From Methanothermococcus thermolithotrophicus DSM 2095 (GTDB lineage: Archaea; AGJL01; Methanococci; Methanococcales; Methanococcaceae), in assembly GCF_946463545.1 (NCBI RefSeq), contig NZ_OX296583.1:310001-374000 (forward strand): a DNA stretch of 64,000 nt, written 5' to 3'. The notes beneath the pieces were generated by a model. The model worked only from the letters and a program-made list of their open reading frames with translations. It had not been told where the DNA came from and searched no databases. Below, piece by piece: positions 56,709 through 64,000 of the stretch (the first letter of the stretch is position 1; every line of letters starts with the position of its first letter). A program made the position numbers and the translations under genes.

Positions 56709-57188
56709 ATGGTGGCAGAAATACTAAAGAAATATTTTAAAGACTTGGATGTTGAGTTGAATCTCGATAAGGAGCATACTCGCAAAAAAATCGAGATAAA
56801 CGATGAAGAATGTGTTTCATGTAACAGGTGTGTTGAAGTCTGCCCTGTTGATGCCATAAGCCCAAATCAACCATTTGCCCCAAATATAAGTGAAAAATGC
56901 GTTTACTGTGGAGCCTGTGTAGAAATCTGCCCTGTTGATGCAATAAAGATAACTAAAGCAAAGATCAAGGTATCGGGGGGCGAACTAAAGGTAGAGAAAA
57001 ATCATGAAAAAAACAAAAAATTAATCTACACCAGAAATAAGTGTGTTTTATGTTTAGTCTGCTTAAAAAACTGTCCATTTGATGCGATATTTGAATCAAA
57101 CAAAGGATTAGAATTTGATCCTAAAAAATGTGTTCTTTGCGGCCATTGTGGTGATGTATGTCCAGCAGATGCAATAGAATTTGAATAG
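56709..57188 (+). CDS. Polyferredoxin of the Eha hydrogenase, four cluster motifs
   Basis: 159 residues with four complete motifs: CVSCNRCVEVCP, CVYCGACVEICP, CVLCLVCLKNCP and CVLCGHCGDVCP. The start is either ATG 56700 or 56709; the second has GATGAT at a workable distance. With the next gene's six motifs it totals ten, the number reported for the single EhaQ polyferredoxin of M. thermautotrophicus, so these two genes may be a split EhaQ. Electron carrier within the complex. Confidence 0.85.
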   Translation: MVAEILKKYFKDLDVELNLDKEHTRKKIEINDEECVSCNRCVEVCPVDAISPNQPFAPNISEKCVYCGACVEICPVDAIKITKAKIKVSGGELKVEKNHEKNKKLIYTRNKCVLCLVCLKNCPFDAIFESNKGLEFDPKKCVLCGHCGDVCPADAIEFE

Positions 57189-57215
57189 CCCCAATTGTTA
57201 AGTAGGTGGTTTTTG

Positions 57216-58064
57216 ATGACTTTTGAACAAAGTGAGGATAATCACAAAAACGAAAGTTTTTGTTCAACCGGAGTGAGCGAAGAGTCACAAACACGAAGTG
57301 CTTGCTCAATAAAAATAAAAAAACCTCTTAAAAAAGTGATATCAGATATTTCAAATAATTTGAATATCGAAGAAGAAAAAATCAGATCGTTACTAAAAGA
57401 CACGGGTATTTTAAATGAAAAAAACCTGTATATCGATCCTAAAAGATGTGTTAGATGCAGTTTGTGTTATGAAGAATGTCCGGTTGATGCAATTTCAAAA
57501 CCAAGTGTTAAGAATCCTGCAGAAATAATCCCTGAAAAATGTGTAAAATGTGAAATATGTGCTAAAACCTGTCCAGTCGGGGCTATTGATGTTTTAGAAG
57601 GAGAAGCACATTTAGAAGGAGACGATATAGTTTACATACTTAAAGAGATTCAGGTCCCCCATAGAAAGGTAAGATTAAAGAAATATGAATTAGACAAAGA
57701 AAAATGTATAAAATGTGGTATATGTGAAAGGTTCTGCCCTACAAAAGCTATAAATGTTGAAAAGAGGAAAAATATCGAGGTAAACCTAAATCTATGTATG
57801 GGATGTACTGCATGTGAAAAAGTCTGTCCAAAAGATGCCATTAAAGTATATAACGAACTAGGGGACATAGTATTTAATAAAGATATTACTCTGGATAACA
57901 CTACCTGTGTAACTTGCTTGGCATGTGTTGACCAGTGTCCTGTTGGTGCAATATCTGAAACTGAAGAGGGGGTTAAGATCAACAAAAACGAATGTATATT
58001 CTGCGGTAGATGTGAAAAAATATGTCCAGTTAGTGCTATAGAAATTAAACCGAAGTATGAATAG
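57216..58064 (+). CDS. Polyferredoxin of the Eha hydrogenase, six cluster motifs, unusual N-terminus
   Basis: 282 residues with six motifs: CVRCSLCYEECP, CVKCEICAKTCP, CIKCGICERFCP, CMGCTACEKVCP, CVTCLACVDQCP and CIFCGRCEKICP. The first ~33 residues are Ser/Glu/Asn-rich with two stray cysteines and do not resemble the rest; the DNA under them (57223-57310) has the same palindromic pieces as the spacer repeats of this window. The start at 57216 follows TAGGTGGTTTTTG. The element-free protein would begin near KKPLKKVISDISNN. Electron carrier. Confidence 0.85.
   Translation: MTFEQSEDNHKNESFCSTGVSEESQTRSACSIKIKKPLKKVISDISNNLNIEEEKIRSLLKDTGILNEKNLYIDPKRCVRCSLCYEECPVDAISKPSVKNPAEIIPEKCVKCEICAKTCPVGAIDVLEGEAHLEGDDIVYILKEIQVPHRKVRLKKYELDKEKCIKCGICERFCPTKAINVEKRKNIEVNLNLCMGCTACEKVCPKDAIKVYNELGDIVFNKDITLDNTTCVTCLACVDQCPVGAISETEEGVKINKNECIFCGRCEKICPVSAIEIKPKYE
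57223..57310. repeat. Palindromic element in the 5' coding part of the six-motif polyferredoxin
   Basis: ACAAAAAC 57244-57251 pairs with GTTTTTGT 57256-57263 around GAAA, TTGAACA near 57223 can pair with TGTTCAA 57261-57267, and CAC/GTG around GAA lies at 57292-57300. GAACAAAGTGAG 57225-57236 differs by one base from part of the spacer motif at 29662-29674. The stretch is translated in frame without stops. Confidence 0.6.
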
Positions 58065-58093
58065 AATTAATCTAACAAGAGTGGGTGGTATCT

Positions 58094-58738
58094 ATGAAAG
58101 TAAAGGAACTCATGGACAATAAATTTTTAAAAATTTATCCTGATTATACTATTGAAAAAACTGCACAGTTAATGTACAAAAAGAAAAGGTACAGCTCACC
58201 TGTTGTAGATGATCAAGATAATTTAATAGGGTGGGTAAATTCCATAGATTTAATAGTGGTTAAAAATCGAGATGATAAAATAGAAAGCGTTATGCACCCG
58301 GTTGATAAAATTATCATTTTAAATGAGAACGATCCAGCAAAAGATGCCGTTACAAAAATAGTAAAATACAAAGTCGTAAGTATTCCTGTTGTAAACAATG
58401 AAGGTAAAATAGTGGGGATTGTAAGGAACTGCGATATAACAAAAACCCTTGCAAAATTGTATGATATTCCAGTTTATAGATTGTTTAAAACATTACAAGA
58501 ACAGTTGAGAGGAATATCCTGGGAGGAACTTATGGAAGCCTCTGCAATTGTAACCAAACAAACTACTGGAGAAGAAATAACCGGAGAAGAATATGAAAAA
58601 AGAATAAAAAACTCAACATTTGGTCAGGCCATTTGGGCATGCGGCGGTTTAGAAAAATTCTTTGCAGGATTAATTAGAATCGGAGAAGTTGCAATTGCAA
58701 GAAAAGTGGCAACAAAGGCAGGGAAAAAAACAAAATAA
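58094..58738 (+). CDS. CBS-domain pair protein at the end of the eha operon
   Basis: 214 residues. Two CBS motifs (KVKELMDNKFLKIYPDYTIEKTAQLM.. and VMHPVDKIIILNENDPAKDAVTKI.., locations about residues 1-55 and 60-120) forming one Bateman module that usually binds adenine nucleotides, followed by a ~90-residue helical domain (GISWEELMEASAIVTKQTTGEE; FGQAIWACGGLEKFFAGL) that I do not recognise. It lies 29 bases after the polyferredoxin gene with a normal binding site (GGGTGGTATCT), so it is probably part of the same transcript and may adjust hydrogenase activity to energy state. That role is inference. Confidence 0.85.
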   Translation: MKVKELMDNKFLKIYPDYTIEKTAQLMYKKKRYSSPVVDDQDNLIGWVNSIDLIVVKNRDDKIESVMHPVDKIIILNENDPAKDAVTKIVKYKVVSIPVVNNEGKIVGIVRNCDITKTLAKLYDIPVYRLFKTLQEQLRGISWEELMEASAIVTKQTTGEEITGEEYEKRIKNSTFGQAIWACGGLEKFFAGLIRIGEVAIARKVATKAGKKTK

Positions 58739-58830
58739 CATTATATGTGCATATTCTCCACAATATCTAATACCTTATTATTCTATCTGGAACTAGGGTC
58801 ATGCATTTCATCTTAATATAGGTGCATATA

Positions 58831-59235
58831 ATGATCGAAAGACTAAAATCACTAGAACACAATAGAAACTTTGAATTTTGGACTTTCTTGGAAAAAGCCT
58901 ATGAAAAAAACCTAAAACTTGATTTAGGACATTTCAAATTATTAAGTGTTTTATTAAATGTCAGTGAAATTTACAAGGAGCTCAGTGATGAACTAGGAAA
59001 AAAAGATGCTAGAAAGATGCTAGAAAAAGAAGGAATGTTTACCAAAAACTCTGAATATGTTTCAGGAGAATATCTAAAGAAGTACATTGAAAGAGATAGT
59101 AGGGTGGCAGTGCATAATAGGATAAATGACCTTAGAAAGTTAGATTTTATTATTGAAACCAAACCAGGACCATTAGGTGGTTATAAACTACTCAAAACTC
59201 CAGAATGGTTTGAAAACTTAGAAGCGTCGATGTGA
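58831..59235 (+). CDS. Small unknown protein, possible winged-helix
   Basis: 134 residues, charged and helical, no cysteines or membrane segments. The C-terminal part (RVAVHNRINDLRKLDFIIETKPGPLGGYKLLK, location about residues 90-120) resembles a winged-helix DNA-binding domain with a recognition helix and a glycine-rich wing. I do not recognise a family. The ATG follows TAGGTGCATATA. It lies 92 bases after the CBS gene, possibly in the same transcript, and is convergent with the EhbA-like gene. Confidence 0.7.
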   Translation: MIERLKSLEHNRNFEFWTFLEKAYEKNLKLDLGHFKLLSVLLNVSEIYKELSDELGKKDARKMLEKEGMFTKNSEYVSGEYLKKYIERDSRVAVHNRINDLRKLDFIIETKPGPLGGYKLLKTPEWFENLEASM

Positions 59236-59271
59236 AATTGAAAATATGTTATTGACCCTTTTCCAAAGCCA

Positions 59272-59574
59272 TTACTTAAAAATCTTCTTTATATATGGCT
59301 CAAAAGGAACTATTTCATCCCTTTTTCTTGGACTTATTGTAGCTACTTTGAGAATTCCTTTTTCAGGGATTAAATCAATAGTCAAGGTTCCAGGAGTTAA
59401 GGTAATACTACAAGCTAGCAAGACCTGCCCTACAAGGTTTTCTATGTTTGTTTCTATCTCAACAATTTTTGGATCTATTTCTCCAGTTATACTCCTTTTT
59501 ACAACGTCAAGCCAAGCTTCTCCCAAGGCCTTTAATAATACAAAAATATAACCAACAACTCCAAATAGACTCAT
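59272..59574 (-). CDS. ehbA: MnhE-like membrane protein, probable Ehb hydrogenase subunit A
   Basis: 100 residues: short N-terminal membrane segment ([18 protein letters not shown]), then the MnhE/MrpE core [18 protein letters not shown] (about residues 52-69) with the conserved SITLTPGT motif and a C-terminal strand ([22 protein letters not shown]). In methanogens such a subunit begins the Ehb hydrogenase operon; in Methanococcus the ehb genes are known to be scattered. No Mrp antiporter genes lie nearby, so EhbA is the best call; an isolated MnhE is the alternative. Confidence 0.7.
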   Translation of the reverse strand: MSLFGVVGYIFVLLKALGEAWLDVVKRSITGEIDPKIVEIETNIENLVGQVLLACSITLTPGTLTIDLIPEKGILKVATISPRKRDEIVPFEPYIKKIFK

Positions 59575-59684
59575 ACTCTCTACCTATTATACATAATTTT
59601 TAATTATTAATAATGATAAATAAATATATATAACTATCGTAAGTATATCATTATAGATCAAATAAACATGTTGATGGTGAAACA

Positions 59685-60125
59685 ATGAATAAAGAGGAAA
59701 TTCAGAAGGAGTTAATGACATTGGAAATGTACGGCGAACAGATTAAAAAACTTCAGGAAGAAATGGGAAAGATTGAAGTAATGAAGCTGGAACTATTAAA
59801 ATCCATAGAATCAATGGAGGGATTAAAAACTTCAAAAGAACTTTTAATCCCATTGGGTGCTGGAGCATTTTTAAAGGCTGAAGCACCAGATAATGGAAAA
59901 GTTATTGTTGGTATTGGGGCAGATAATTTTATTGAAAAGAATGTTGACGAAGTTATTGAAGAATTTAGAAAGAGCGTTGAAGATTTAGAAAATGCTGAAA
60001 ACATGATCAAACAGCAGGTAGCAAAAACGTCAGCTGAAATGAATAGAATGCAGAAAGAATTGGAAAAAAAACTAAAAGCTATTGAAAAACAGGAACAAAT
60101 GCAACAAATACCTACTGCACAATAA
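59685..60125 (+). CDS. pfdA: Prefoldin alpha subunit
   Basis: 146 residues with two long coiled-coil helices (about 1-50 and 90-140) joined by a beta hairpin region (ELLIPLGAGAFLKAEAPDNGKVIVGIGADNFIEKN, location about 51-85), the typical alpha prefoldin pattern with LIPLGAGAFLKA. It binds unfolded proteins and passes them to the thermosome. ATG follows GATGGTGAAACA. Met/Gln-rich C-terminus. Confidence 0.94.
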   Translation: MNKEEIQKELMTLEMYGEQIKKLQEEMGKIEVMKLELLKSIESMEGLKTSKELLIPLGAGAFLKAEAPDNGKVIVGIGADNFIEKNVDEVIEEFRKSVEDLENAENMIKQQVAKTSAEMNRMQKELEKKLKAIEKQEQMQQIPTAQ

Positions 60126-60191
60126 AAATATTTTAAATTTTATTATAATTTTTATTATCTTATTTTGTTAAAATTATTTCTTCAAAAATTT

Positions 60192-60216
60192 CATCATTGC
60201 CGAGCTGAGCATGATG
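60192..60216. terminator. Hairpin after pfdA
   Basis: CATCAT 60192-60197 pairs with ATGATG 60211-60216 and GC 60199-60200 with GC 60209-60210, with one bulged T and an eight-base loop. It sits between the convergent pfdA and tRNA-Val genes. Confidence 0.4.
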
Positions 60217-60320
60217 CCAAAGTAGTACAAAAGTCAAAAATTCGCAAATTAATAATACTTAAAATAATAAAAATTTAATCACATATTTAAATTTATAAAT
60301 ATTACTGTCTAAAATAAAAA

Positions 60321-60397
60321 TGGTGGGCCCAGCCGGATTCGAACCGGCGACCCTCGCCTTGTAAGGGCGATGTCATAGCCAACTAGACCATGGGCCC
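60321..60397 (-). tRNA. tRNA-Val (anticodon UAC)
   Basis: Read on the minus strand: acceptor GGGCCCA pairs with TGGGCCC, discriminator A, and CCA is encoded (60321-60323). Anticodon stem CGCC(C)/(A)GGCG carries loop CTTACAA, so the anticodon is UAC (valine, codon GUA). The T arm CGCCGGTTCGAATCCGGC... has the standard GGTTCGAATCC. The D arm is TCTAGTTGGCTATGA. No intron. 77 bases including CCA. Confidence 0.97.
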
Positions 60398-60463
60398 ATT
60401 TAACTCGCGTCTTCCTTCTAATTCGTCCTGTTTCTTGGGGACAACATAACAAATGCATTTATA

Positions 60464-60474
60464 GTATATAAACT
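60464..60474 (-). promoter_or_regulatory. BRE/TATA box for tRNA-Val
   Basis: The complement reads AAGTTTATATAC, a good methanococcal BRE/TATA box, about 70 bases before the tRNA 5' end. Start expected around 60440, leaving a leader of about 40 bases for RNase P to remove. Confidence 0.55.
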
Positions 60475-60585
60475 TAACTGATTAGTGTATAAAAAATACA
60501 CAATCATATTTTAATCAAGGCATATGTCATATAATCCAATAAAACGAATAGTTACATATGGGGAAAAATATCCATAGTGATACTC

Positions 60586-61650
60586 ATGAACGAGAAAAAG
60601 ATGTTAAAAAACTTCTTAAAAGACAGGGACGAGGTATTAAGGAACTCAAAAAGCGGGAATAAAAACAAAAACAGTTTTAAAGAATTTCAGAAAATAGTTG
60701 AAAAACTCAAGGAACAGAAGGAATCAGATAATGTAGTTGTAGATTTCACAGAATACAACCCACTTCATAAGGGCCATAAATATTGTTTAGACATAGGTAA
60801 AAAACATGGAGGGGTTTTCATCAGTGTAATTCCGGGACCACTTGAAAGAAGTGGAAGAGGAATCCCATACCTCATTAACAGACACATAAGGGCAGAGATG
60901 GCCATAAAAGCGGGAGCTGATATCGTAGTGGAAGGTCCCCCCATGGGAATAATGGGTTCAGGTCAGTATATGCAGTGTCTGATAAAAATGTTCTACAGTG
61001 TAGGTGGCGACATAATACCAAGGGGATATATTGAAGAAGAAACTATGAAAAAAGTTATAGATTGCATAAACAAAGGTTACCACATAAAGGTAAAACCGTA
61101 TAGGATTTCTTGCATTGAAACTCAAGAAGTTCTTGGAGAAAAGTTAGAAATAGACAACTACGTCATTGCTTCAATGTCATATACAATCCACAAATTAAGG
61201 GAACAGTTGAAAAACTGGAATCCAAAGTTTATTTTTATTAAAAGGATTGAAGGAATTAGTGGGACTAAAATCAGGGAAAGTATCTTAAATGGAGATTTTG
61301 ATAGTATAAAACATATGCTTCCAGAATCTACCTTAAAAATTCTTAAAAAATATTATGAAGAAGGAATATCCAACATTATACTGAATAGGTTTGAAGACCG
61401 AATAATAGAAACCGCTAATGAATTTGAGCTGAAAGAATATTTACCCGAAAATTTAGCTGAAAAAATAGAAAAAAACCGACCATATAATAGTTTAGAAGAA
61501 CTTAAAGATTCAATACCTTATGGATTCTCGAAAAATTACAAGGAGAGAATCATATCAAAACTGGAAGCTCGGATAGAGAAAGAAGTTATATCCGAATACA
61601 TTAAAAACTATCCATCAGAAATAAAGGTTTTAATGAAAAAAGATGATTAA
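60586..61650 (+). CDS. TmcAL-like nucleotidyltransferase family protein (UPF0348 type)
   Basis: 354 residues. The Rossmann core of the HIGH nucleotidyltransferase superfamily is plain: [23 protein letters not shown] (location about residues 50-72; PLHKGH is the HxGH motif) and the closing [12 protein letters not shown] (ISxTxxR motif, about 225-236). Bacterial TmcAL forms acetyl-AMP and acetylates the wobble cytidine of tRNA-Met; archaeal UPF0348 proteins are relatives of unknown activity. A C-terminal ~110-residue helical domain follows. ATG at 60586 after GTGATACTC; an upstream GTG is possible. Neighbours are tRNA and RNase P-related, which fits a tRNA role. Confidence 0.78.
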   Translation: MNEKKMLKNFLKDRDEVLRNSKSGNKNKNSFKEFQKIVEKLKEQKESDNVVVDFTEYNPLHKGHKYCLDIGKKHGGVFISVIPGPLERSGRGIPYLINRHIRAEMAIKAGADIVVEGPPMGIMGSGQYMQCLIKMFYSVGGDIIPRGYIEEETMKKVIDCINKGYHIKVKPYRISCIETQEVLGEKLEIDNYVIASMSYTIHKLREQLKNWNPKFIFIKRIEGISGTKIRESILNGDFDSIKHMLPESTLKILKKYYEEGISNIILNRFEDRIIETANEFELKEYLPENLAEKIEKNRPYNSLEELKDSIPYGFSKNYKERIISKLEARIEKEVISEYIKNYPSEIKVLMKKDD

Positions 61651-61690
61651 ATGCTTGTTTAAGAGTTAAAAAATAACAAAAGGCGATATT

Positions 61691-62368
61691 TTGCAGAAGC
61701 AAAGATTCTGTCTAGATACAACTGCAATTACAGATAGTGAAGTTAGAAAATCCCTTGGAGCAAAAACCATATCTGAATCAGCGGAGATTATCCTTGATCT
61801 AATAGCAAAAGCAAGGGTTCATCTGGATATCTCCTGCCATATCCCATACAAATCAGTATATAATGAATTGGTGGGATTCTTACAGAGAGAAGAATGTCCA
61901 CGTGAAATATTGATAAAGGTGGATACCTGGCTTGTGAAAAAAACCCCAAATAGGTATGAAATAAAAATCCCAGCTGAAATATTTTATGAATACATTAGTG
62001 ACTTAAGGGAAAGAATAAATAAAGGTATGAGAATAAGTGAAAGTGCAATGTATGAAACTGCATCAGAGGCCTACATATATTCACAGGCAAATGAGAAAAA
62101 CAGGCAGGATGTAATTAATGAGGTACTGTCAAAATCAGTAAATAGTTTTAGAAATAAATATAGAGGTGCCTTAAGGACAGGCACTTTAGACAGTGCCCCC
62201 GATTTAGACGTTCTTCTGCTTGCAAAGGAATTAGATGCAGCAGTAGTTGCAAGTGACGAAGGAATTGAAAAATGGGCTCAAAGGTTAGGGTTGAGATTTG
62301 TTAATGCAAAGGATTTCCCATTCATACTTAAAGAATATCTTAACATGTGGGAAGTAAAAAATAAATAG
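61691..62368 (+). CDS. HARP-family protein-only RNase P homologue (UPF0278, RNA ligase partner)
   Basis: 225 residues. A PIN-like nuclease of the family that includes Aquifex RNase P (HARP). Metal-binding acids appear in FCLDTTAITDSEVR (Asp, about residues 6-19), and in the C-terminal PDLDVLLLAKELDAAVVASDEGIEKWAQRLGLRF (location about 174-208, DxD and SDEG). A spike-helix region (about 60-145) lies between. HARPs cut 5' leaders of pre-tRNA in vitro, and archaea with one usually also have the RNA-based enzyme, as the Rpp29 gene in this window indicates. Start is TTG after GGCGATATT. Function in vivo is uncertain. Confidence 0.88.
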   Translation: MQKQRFCLDTTAITDSEVRKSLGAKTISESAEIILDLIAKARVHLDISCHIPYKSVYNELVGFLQREECPREILIKVDTWLVKKTPNRYEIKIPAEIFYEYISDLRERINKGMRISESAMYETASEAYIYSQANEKNRQDVINEVLSKSVNSFRNKYRGALRTGTLDSAPDLDVLLLAKELDAAVVASDEGIEKWAQRLGLRFVNAKDFPFILKEYLNMWEVKNK

Positions 62369-62414
62369 ATTAAAACATTTTAATTACAGTAAAATTAAAC
62401 ACGGTGAAAGAAGG

Positions 62415-62828
62415 ATGGTATTGCTAATGATAAGGGGAGACAGCTATGAAAAAATTAAAAATGCTCTAGCTGATGTCCACAGGCATGCAAAATTAACAAT
62501 ATCTGGAAAGCCAAGAATAATGGTTCCAGAAGCTGCTGACGAAATTTTAAGGCATATTGTAGGAGAAATCAAAAAACCTTGTAAAAAAGCCTGTATTGTA
62601 AAGGTAGAAGAAAATGCACCACAGGCAATAGATAGAATAAGAAAAATACACCCTCCGGCACATATCGTAATAATAAGCGAAAGGCACGAACCTTATTTCT
62701 ATTTACTGGATGACTTTCCAAAGATGCCAACATTAAAAGGTTACTACAAGAGTAAAAATGAAGTTGCTGAAGAAAATGAAAAACAGGAAAAGCTAAAAAA
62801 AAGAAAAATAGCAAATAAAACCAAATAG
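62415..62828 (+). CDS. DUF356-like conserved methanogen protein
   Basis: 137 residues. Core segments: LMIRGDSYEKIKNALADVHRHAKLTISGKPRIMVP (location about residues 4-38), KKPCKKACIVKV and IHPPAHIVIISERHEPYFYLLDDFP (location about 78-102), then a Lys-rich tail. I believe this is the DUF356 family found in methanogens, with modest certainty; no function is known. ATG follows GGTGAAAGAAGG. Sits between the HARP gene and ileS. Confidence 0.7.
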   Translation: MVLLMIRGDSYEKIKNALADVHRHAKLTISGKPRIMVPEAADEILRHIVGEIKKPCKKACIVKVEENAPQAIDRIRKIHPPAHIVIISERHEPYFYLLDDFPKMPTLKGYYKSKNEVAEENEKQEKLKKRKIANKTK

Positions 62829-62904
62829 AATTCCTCCGAATGTTATATTTTATTTTCATAATATTTTGGTTTAGGATATATTATTATTTACACGGGGTGA
62901 CGTA

Positions 62905-64000
62905 ATGAAACATGTTGATACTGTAAATTTCAGAGAGTTGGATAGAAAGATAAAAGAGTTCTGGAACGAAAATAAGGTTTATCAAAATGTAAAAAGCTTA
63001 AACGAGCAGGGGCCAGATTATTATTTTGTTGATGGACCACCTTACTGTTCTGGTGCGATACACCTTGGAACCGCATGGAACAAAATAATAAAAGATACTG
63101 TTTTAAGATTTAAAAGAATGCAAGGCTACAATGTTTTAGATAAAGCTGGATGGGACATGCATGGATTACCTATCGAGGTAAAGGTTGAAAATGAATTTAA
63201 AATAAAATCAAAAAAAGATATTGAGTCAAAAATCGGTACAATGGAGTTTATCGAAAAATGTAAAGAATTTGCACTTAAAAACAAGGAAGTCATGGAAAAA
63301 CAGTTTAAAAATCTCGGTGTTTGGCTAGACTGGGAAAACGCATATATGCCAATTACAAAAGAGTACATGGAAATAGGTTGGTGGACACTTAAAAAAGCCC
63401 ATGAAAAAGAGCTCCTTACAAAAGATTTAAGGGTTGGATACTGGTGTCCTAGATGTGAAACTGCATTAGCTGAACACGAAGTCAGGGGAGAATATAAAGA
63501 GGTATTGGACCCGTCTGTATATGTAAAATTCAAAGTTAAAGATAGTAATAGCGATGATAACGAAAACGGCAACGAATACTTGATAATTTGGACAACAACA
63601 CCTTGGACACTGCCATCAAACCTCTTAGTTGCAGTTCATCCAGAGTACGACTATGCATATGTTGAAGTTGAATTTGAAGATAAAAAAGAAACATGGATTA
63701 TTGCTGAAAAATTAGTAGAAAGTGTGATGCACCAGGCACAAAAGCAGAATGCTATAAAATCCTACAAAGTCACAAAATTAGTTAAAGGAACAGAATTAGA
63801 AGGAATAAAGTACGTCCACCCATTGCTGGAAGAAAATGAAACACAGCAAGAATTTGAAAAATTAGAAAATGTTCATAAGGTAGTACTTGGAGAACACGTA
63901 ACATTGGAAGGAGGTACTGGTTTAGTCCATACTGCTCCAGGATTTGGTGAAGAAGACTTTGAAATTGGTAAAGAACACGGTGCACCAATATACTCTCCAA
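62905..64000 (+). CDS. ileS: Isoleucyl-tRNA synthetase, N-terminal part (runs off the window)
   Basis: 365 codons are in the window with an open frame to the last base. Class I synthetase charging tRNA-Ile. Seen: FVDGPPYCSGAIHLGTAWNKIIKD (location about residues 40-63) with HLGT as the HIGH motif, VLDKAGWDMHGLPIEVKVE (about 79-97), GWWTLKKAHEKELLTKDLRVGYWCPRCETALAEHEV (location, CPxC zinc element), and the editing domain with TTTPWTLPSNL (about 230-240) and VHTAPGFGEEDFEIGKEHG. ATG follows GGGGTGACGTA. KMSKS and the C-terminus lie beyond. Confidence 0.96.
   Translation, partial: MKHVDTVNFRELDRKIKEFWNENKVYQNVKSLNEQGPDYYFVDGPPYCSGAIHLGTAWNKIIKDTVLRFKRMQGYNVLDKAGWDMHGLPIEVKVENEFKIKSKKDIESKIGTMEFIEKCKEFALKNKEVMEKQFKNLGVWLDWENAYMPITKEYMEIGWWTLKKAHEKELLTKDLRVGYWCPRCETALAEHEVRGEYKEVLDPSVYVKFKVKDSNSDDNENGNEYLIIWTTTPWTLPSNLLVAVHPEYDYAYVEVEFEDKKETWIIAEKLVESVMHQAQKQNAIKSYKVTKLVKGTELEGIKYVHPLLEENETQQEFEKLENVHKVVLGEHVTLEGGTGLVHTAPGFGEEDFEIGKEHGAPIYSP

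Noticed and set aside
60192-60220. C/D box guide RNA suggested by CTGA next to ATGATG
   Set aside because: No second D box or first C box at guide distance on either strand; a simple hairpin accounts for it.

Overview
The window looks like a chromosome segment of a methanogenic archaeon of the order Methanococcales (Methanococcus / Methanothermococcus type). The DNA is AT-rich (about one third G+C by eye). Ribosome binding sites are mostly GGTGA- or GGAGG-like. It carries a complete Eha energy-converting hydrogenase operon, methanofuran (mfnE), cyclic 2,3-diphosphoglycerate and N-epsilon-acetyl-beta-lysine (ablAB) genes, archaeal N-glycosylation genes (aglB), archaeal ribosomal proteins, topoisomerase VI and Taw1. 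The order M20 peptidase - mfnE - EF-1beta - rpl22 - rps3 - rpl29 - SUI1 - Rpp29 - rps17 matches what I remember of Methanocaldococcus jannaschii. The species cannot be fixed from sequence alone.

Layout. 1-4.9 kb: 3' end of smc, an AlkD-like DNA repair gene and an McrBC restriction pair. 4.9-7.4 kb: a possible structured RNA followed by ablAB (osmolyte synthesis). 7.5-10.8 kb: M20 hydrolase, trmO, mfnE, a zinc ribbon protein and EF-1beta. 10.9-22.6 kb: a long ribosomal protein run (L22, S3, L29, SUI1, Rpp29, S17, L14, L24, S4e, L5, S14, S8, L6, L32e, L19e, L18, S5, L30, L15) ending in secY. 22.6-30.6 kb: GPT-type glycosyltransferase and aglB, trm56, dcd, a PFL/UPF0210 protein, Sec61beta, TFS and a Nudix hydrolase. 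30.8-37.3 kb (minus strand): TrkH, 2-phosphoglycerate kinase, purA, rpl11, spt5, secE, ftsZ. 37.5-47.0 kb: topoisomerase VI-A, apgM, taw1, V4R protein, mobB, ArsR regulator, DRG GTPase, map, GMP synthase subunit A, ZPR1. 47.3-59.6 kb: an XRE regulator, the eha operon (ehaA-O plus three polyferredoxins), a CBS protein, a small unknown protein and an isolated EhbA-like subunit on the opposite strand. 59.7-64 kb: prefoldin alpha, tRNA-Val(UAC), a TmcAL-like nucleotidyltransferase, a HARP (protein-only RNase P) homologue, a DUF356-like protein and the start of ileS.

How it fits together: the Eha membrane hydrogenase uses the ion gradient to reduce low-potential ferredoxin with H2, feeding the first step of methanogenesis, in which methanofuran (mfnE) is the carbon acceptor. 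The Sec channel is encoded in three places (secY, secE, Sec61beta), two of them beside ribosomal protein genes.

The least explained material is non-coding: a chain of four hairpins upstream of ablA, a strongly folded leader directly on the Rpp29 start codon, a family of short hairpins scattered between genes (dense inside the ribosomal operon, and apparently once inside a polyferredoxin reading frame), and an excess of the palindrome GAGCTC. No CRISPR array, rRNA, complete insertion sequence or prophage was seen.
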